NCBI GenBank assembly: GCA_032173965.1
Contig: JAVUNC010000019.1
Span: 3,658,501 to 3,722,500 of the forward strand
Direction of reading: 5' to 3'
Origin: Sitta carolinensis
Taxonomy: Eukaryota > Chordata > Aves > Passeriformes > Sittidae
Length of the DNA: 64,000 nucleotides
Position numbers and translations under genes: made by a program. The notes under the pieces are model-generated. The model saw nothing but the letters and a program-made list of their open reading frames with translations, was not told the DNA's origin and searched no databases. Below, in pieces: positions 59,653 to 64,000 of the stretch. Positions within the stretch are counted from its first letter, which is position 1; each line of letters starts with the position of its first letter.

Positions 59653-62229
59653 GCAGCACCACACAGCCACGGAGCTCTGTAAACAGTTTTTGCTAATGAT
59701 AAACAAACAACTGTTACTCCTCATGCTCTGTGCTGGAGCTCTGATAAACAACAACAGAATGCACAGGGTGATGGAGAAATTCCCAGCACAGAAATGAATA
59801 TTGATAAGCGTGCAACGCTGGGCAAACTCTGAAAAGATCCCTAAATATTTCCTTGCTCTTGCCTGAACAAACCCCCCCCTGTGTAAGGTCTTCAGGCATC
59901 CATCTGAGTTTCTGAGGGGATTTTTTTTTGATTTTCTAATGGAGTAACTAAATAGCTGCCTAAAAGCAAAGAACCTAAATAAAGTGTATTCAGATGGAAA
60001 ATGCCTACAAAAGAGTTGTAAGGAATGGCTCTAAAGTGGTGAAAGAGCTAAGGAAACAGTTCCTTCTGTGAGGAAGAACATTTGTGTCAGGGGACTCTTG
60101 GATAGGGTCTGGAGTTTCATAAACACCAGTGCTGATTGTCAGAACTTCCTTCTCAAAATACTGAAAATAGTTTTATGTAGAAATGCATAATAAAGCACAG
60201 GGAGTGAGGGGGTGCCCGATCCATCACTCTGCTTTATTACTCTGCTCAGGAACTGCAATGGTTAGTGTGAAATATGTTGTTTCTCCCAACAGAATCTCTA
60301 TAAATGGGAAAATCAAAACTTATTCTACCGCCAAATAAACACACTAAAGGTTAAATAATGTTGTGCTAGCTAGTGCTATTTGCACACAGCCCACACTAAG
60401 AACTGCTGCATGGAGCACGACCCCTGAGACTCACCAGTTATGCTTCGGTGGGGGTTCATTTGAAATCCCTCTTTAAAATGGTGTTGCATCCTTGCCTCCT
60501 AGTGTGAAACAGATTGCAAGCTCTGAGTGAACAACTCCACATCCCTCAGAGCCCCCCACTGCCCCTCCTGCCCCAGGGAGAAAGGGTCTTTTGCTCCTGT
60601 GCATGGCAGTGTCACTGAGAGAGTGGGCCCTAGCACAAGTCTGCACTAGGAGGATGTTCTCCCTTCTCACTTTCATAGCTCCAAAAGAGTAAAAAGGCTT
60701 CCTCTTTTTCAAGTCCTTAGGGATCCTGGCTGCAGTCCTGTGAAGGAAATAGATCTATAGAGACACATCTTCTTTTTCATATTGGCTGCCCATACTGCAG
60801 AGGAATCTGGGACCTCTACTCCTCCTGTACTCTGTCTTGGCCCCACTGCCTCATGTCCTAGCTGGACTTGTTTAGTTAGGTGCTTAATGAGGAGTTGTTT
60901 TCCTACTATTGGAACCTGACAGTAATCCTGGATATCTCCATGTCATTGCTGGATCCATCTCAGGAAGTGTAACCAGAGATTAATGCTTCCCTTTGGATTA
61001 GACAAGCGTGCAGTTCTCCCCCTCCCCACAGCTTTCCTACATAAGATGGCACATCCTATTCCAAGGAGCTGAAAATTAGGGCAGGCAGCTCAAGAGCATC
61101 ATCACCAAGATACAGGCATGAGTTTTGCTCCTTAAGCACCTGATATTTTATCTCTGCTGAGCCCTCCTGGCTGAAGTTGGATCTCAGGACCTCTGTCTCT
61201 CTCCTAAGCATGGCTGGCATTCACCAGGTAGGTCTTTTGACAGTGAGCTGGTAGGATTCACTCCTGGAAATTTTCCATCACCCAGGAGAATTGCTCCCAT
61301 CACATTTTATCCTAAACGTGACTGAAAGGGAATGCAAAGCCCAGATACAGATCCCAACATTGCATGTGTATTTAAAGTCACAGGACAGGAGCATAGCCTA
61401 GGATCCTTCAAATATTTATATTTCTTGCTTTTAATTAATAGCTCTTTAAACAGGCTGCAGGCTTTCCATCTTGAAAATAGAGATGACAATGATTCTCTAC
61501 CCTTCTAATACTGGAGGGATTTTGCAAAGAAAATCACTGAAATAGAGTGACACTGAGGCTACATTAATTGAGGCTTCAGAAATATCTCAAGAGCCTATTC
61601 TGGAATTTTAAGAAAGTTATAGGTGAACCACCTCTAATCTACTTTCCCTTTTAATGAATGTCAATTAGAAGGATTTGGTGTTGTATTCTAGTTAGTATGA
61701 TTCTAAAAACCCCTGGAAATTCATAGGAATTTTTAATCAGCAAAGCAATCCTAGATACTGAATTAACTTGATCTATACTTTTATTTGGTCACCGAAATAT
61801 ATTTCCTTCTCCATGGCTGAAGCACAAAATCAGCACACAAAAATGTTTCCATGGGGGACCCAGTAGCTTTGTTGGTCCCCAGGATCATCATTCTCAGCAT
61901 GACCAGTCTGAGGAGGTTCAAGGCTCTAATTTTGATGTTATTTTTGGAAATGGCTTGAGTTTCTGCAGTTTTGGCTTTAAATGAGATCGGAGTCATGCTT
62001 CTCAGCCTCAGCTGCCAAGCTAAACTTTTCCCTTGGTGTGAAAGCACGTGTTTACCCATGTGCAACCTAAGCTACAATGTCTTGCTATAATTGCATTTGT
62101 AAAACGTCTTCCTAAAAACACTGCCTTTCCAGAGAATGATCATTTTTCATTTGTCTGCACCCAAAAGGGGAAAAGAGTTAAAAAATGCAAGTGTCATGTA
62201 TTGTACACGAGACAGTTTGTTTTAAAATG
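59653..62229. other. Unique non-coding sequence
   Basis: No gene is visible. The section 61440-61560 has a weak MIR-like look (a GACAATGATTCTCTACCC phrase), which is not enough to call. A C run lies at about 59871-59878. Confidence 0.5.
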
Positions 62230-62760
62230 AAAATGACCCACTGCATCAGATGCTATTATTGCTGCTAATTCATTGCCTCACAGTATCTGCCTCTGTGTGA
62301 CTTGATGAATTTCCACTACACATTCATTACTGCAAACGCATTTCCAAACACTTCATATAAAGCAGGCTTTAGATAGCTCACCACATTCTTATGAAAAGCA
62401 ACATTGTGAAGCAACCACGGGGAGCAGTCATATAAAACAGATGCTCAGCACCCACTACCCAGCAACACAAAAGGAATAATCAACTGACGAGAAGAAGTTT
62501 TATATGCAGACTCGGATTCCAGCGGACCCGTGTTTTCTGGGCTGGGATATTAAATTCTGTTGGGAAGTTTGTAAAGGCTGCTGCAAATCTGCACAACGGA
62601 ATTTGGCCCCCAGTTGCTGCATATCTTCTGGTAGACCGTAAAATCAAATTGAACTGGGCAGCCTTACGTGAGGGCTACCAGCACGCCGGCTTGACCTACT
62701 CGAAATCTAAAGCTCCGTTAAACCATTTCTGCCAAATAAAAACTAACCTGAGCCCTCCCA
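62230..62760. promoter_or_regulatory. Candidate conserved non-coding element
   Basis: This is a complex unique block with no simple-sequence character. Its right two-thirds (62415-62720) hold about a dozen CpG dinucleotides (for example CAGCGGACCCGTG, CACGCCGGC, CTCGAAATC), against a CpG-poor background. Stops occur in all frames, so it is not coding. The left part is rich in ATTA-type motifs. This combination is typical of vertebrate developmental enhancers, but only a cross-species comparison could show constraint. Confidence 0.25.
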
Positions 62761-64000
62761 AAAGTTAAACCACATTTCCATTGTGGTCCAAGAGCAATAC
62801 ACTGTAATGCCCCTTTATGCTCCTAGTCCTGTCTGTCCTTGAGGATTGACTCCAAGGCAGCTCTAGCTTCTATTTGCAGCTACATAGAAATTCCTTAATG
62901 AAGAGTAAAGGAAAGACTTGCTGAAACACTGTCTCATCCAGGCACTCCTGGATACTCTCTGGCCACCACTCCACACATGGCTTTGGCCACGCTGGCTGCC
63001 AAGAGATTTTCCAGTAAATGTTGAAGCTGTTGTGCTTTGCAGCACAACCTTTACCTCTTAGATTGCTCTTCAGTCAAGGACCTACAGCTTTGTTACAGAC
63101 AGTAGAATATCAGAGAACCAGAAATTAATCAAAACTGTTGGCATTTTTTTTTTTTTTGAGCCACTTCACACTTTTGTGCAGTCTAGCAGATGACAGTGCT
63201 CAAATAACACATAAAAAAACATGTTAATCTTCTATTTTTGGCATAACCAGGAAGAGACTGTCTGGCAAGTCTCACTAGGGAGGTTGTTCACCAAAGATTG
63301 CTACCTCCATTTTGTAGAGGCAAGAGGTCTAAATAAACAATGAATTTCTAAATGTTTGTCTGGCCAAAAATCTCTACCAGCTTCAATTTCCCTCTGCTTC
63401 TAAGAAGCACTGTGAAACTTCTGTGACTTCATTACCAGGTAGTGCAAGTCCTTCTGTCATCATTACCCACTGATTGCTCTTGTGGAGCAATTCTTGCAAG
63501 GCATGCCTTTCCCAGAATCCCTAACAGTGTCACTCTGAGAATCCATTCAAACTTTAGATCTTCACAGTGTTAGGTGGTAATGAGTTCTAAAATTTAATTA
63601 TATGCCATACAAAGACATTGCCTCCTTTGTCTAGGAATGGAATGTTTCCTCTTGATGATGATACTTCTCTAGGCACTTTGCTGGTGCTCCTTTTCACATT
63701 GTTAATTCTAATTGGTGTCGGGAGATCAGGAAGACCTGATGCATCTTCAAATAACTGCAATAAAGATAACACAGCTTTCTCCCCTCATTTTAAGGGCATA
63801 TTTATATTTGTTTTTCTAATCAGATCTATTAGTGCTGGCTTTTCATAAATATGTAAATGTTCATAAGAGAAAGGACTATGTGGAACTCAATTATTCCTGA
63901 GAAATAATGATGCACGATAGGTTAAAAACAACCTGTGAAAAATCCTTTAGCAGAAACCACCAGAAAAGTGTTTGCTGTATAAAGAAAAGGAAAAAAAAAC
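62761..64000. other. Unique non-coding sequence
   Basis: No gene is visible. A 14-base T run lies at 63144-63157. The section 63560-63640 has a faint resemblance to an old antisense CR1 (TTCTAAAATTTAATTATATG then a damaged stretch) that is too weak to call. The final bases are an A run cut by the window edge. Confidence 0.5.

Noticed and set aside
61440..61560. Possible fourth MIR-like relic
   Set aside because: Only a single A/T-rich phrase matches, and order and spacing could not be confirmed.
63560..63640. Possible old antisense CR1
   Set aside because: The resemblance is faint and lacks the diagnostic 3' tail.

Overview
This window looks like non-coding DNA from a vertebrate nuclear genome, most likely a bird. 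The base composition is A/T-leaning and CpG-poor, and poly-A and poly-T tracts are long. There is no dense run of open frames, no operon structure and no bacterial signal. The dispersed repeats point to birds: several fragments of the CR1 LINE with its typical 3' end, one degenerate LTR-like element of a kind common in bird genomes, and worn MIR-type SINE relics that date to early amniotes. All family assignments are from memory of consensus sequences, not from a search.

Layout. 1-2.5 kb: unique sequence with a 32-base A tract, one short exon-like open block (1923-2000, + strand) and an old CR1 fragment. 4.37-5.80 kb: the LTR-like element, on the minus strand, whose middle has become a minisatellite of 25 full units (4767-5540). 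5.8-14.5 kb: unique sequence, with a CpG-richer patch at about 11.57-12.27 kb. 14.5-17.15 kb: two CR1 fragments and a GATA/GGAT-like simple repeat. 17-34 kb: unique sequence with small tandem repeats, A/T tracts and a weak spliced-exon candidate on the minus strand (23138-23384). 34.26-34.61 kb: CR1 on the plus strand. 41-45 kb: one weak and one good MIR-like SINE and a CR1 tail. 47.1-47.7 kb: a 202-codon orphan open frame of doubtful meaning. 48.69-49.17 kb: a 243-bp tandem duplication. 51-53 kb: a MIR-like relic on the minus strand, a CCTT/CCTG tract and a 52-base T tract. 59.07-59.65 kb: a cluster of ancient repeat relics. 62.23-62.76 kb: a CpG-richer unique block that is a candidate conserved non-coding element.

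No protein-coding gene can be assigned. The window is best read as part of a gene desert or of one or more very long introns. The 450-, 363- and 310-codon open frames at 4.47-5.83 kb are by-products of the minisatellite, not genes. The most unusual structure is that minisatellite. Its units are 29 or 32 bp, differing by one optional CAT. Every unit carries 8-bp inverted arms that can pair within a unit or between neighbouring units. The unit length drifts the reading frame so that all three plus-strand frames stay open.
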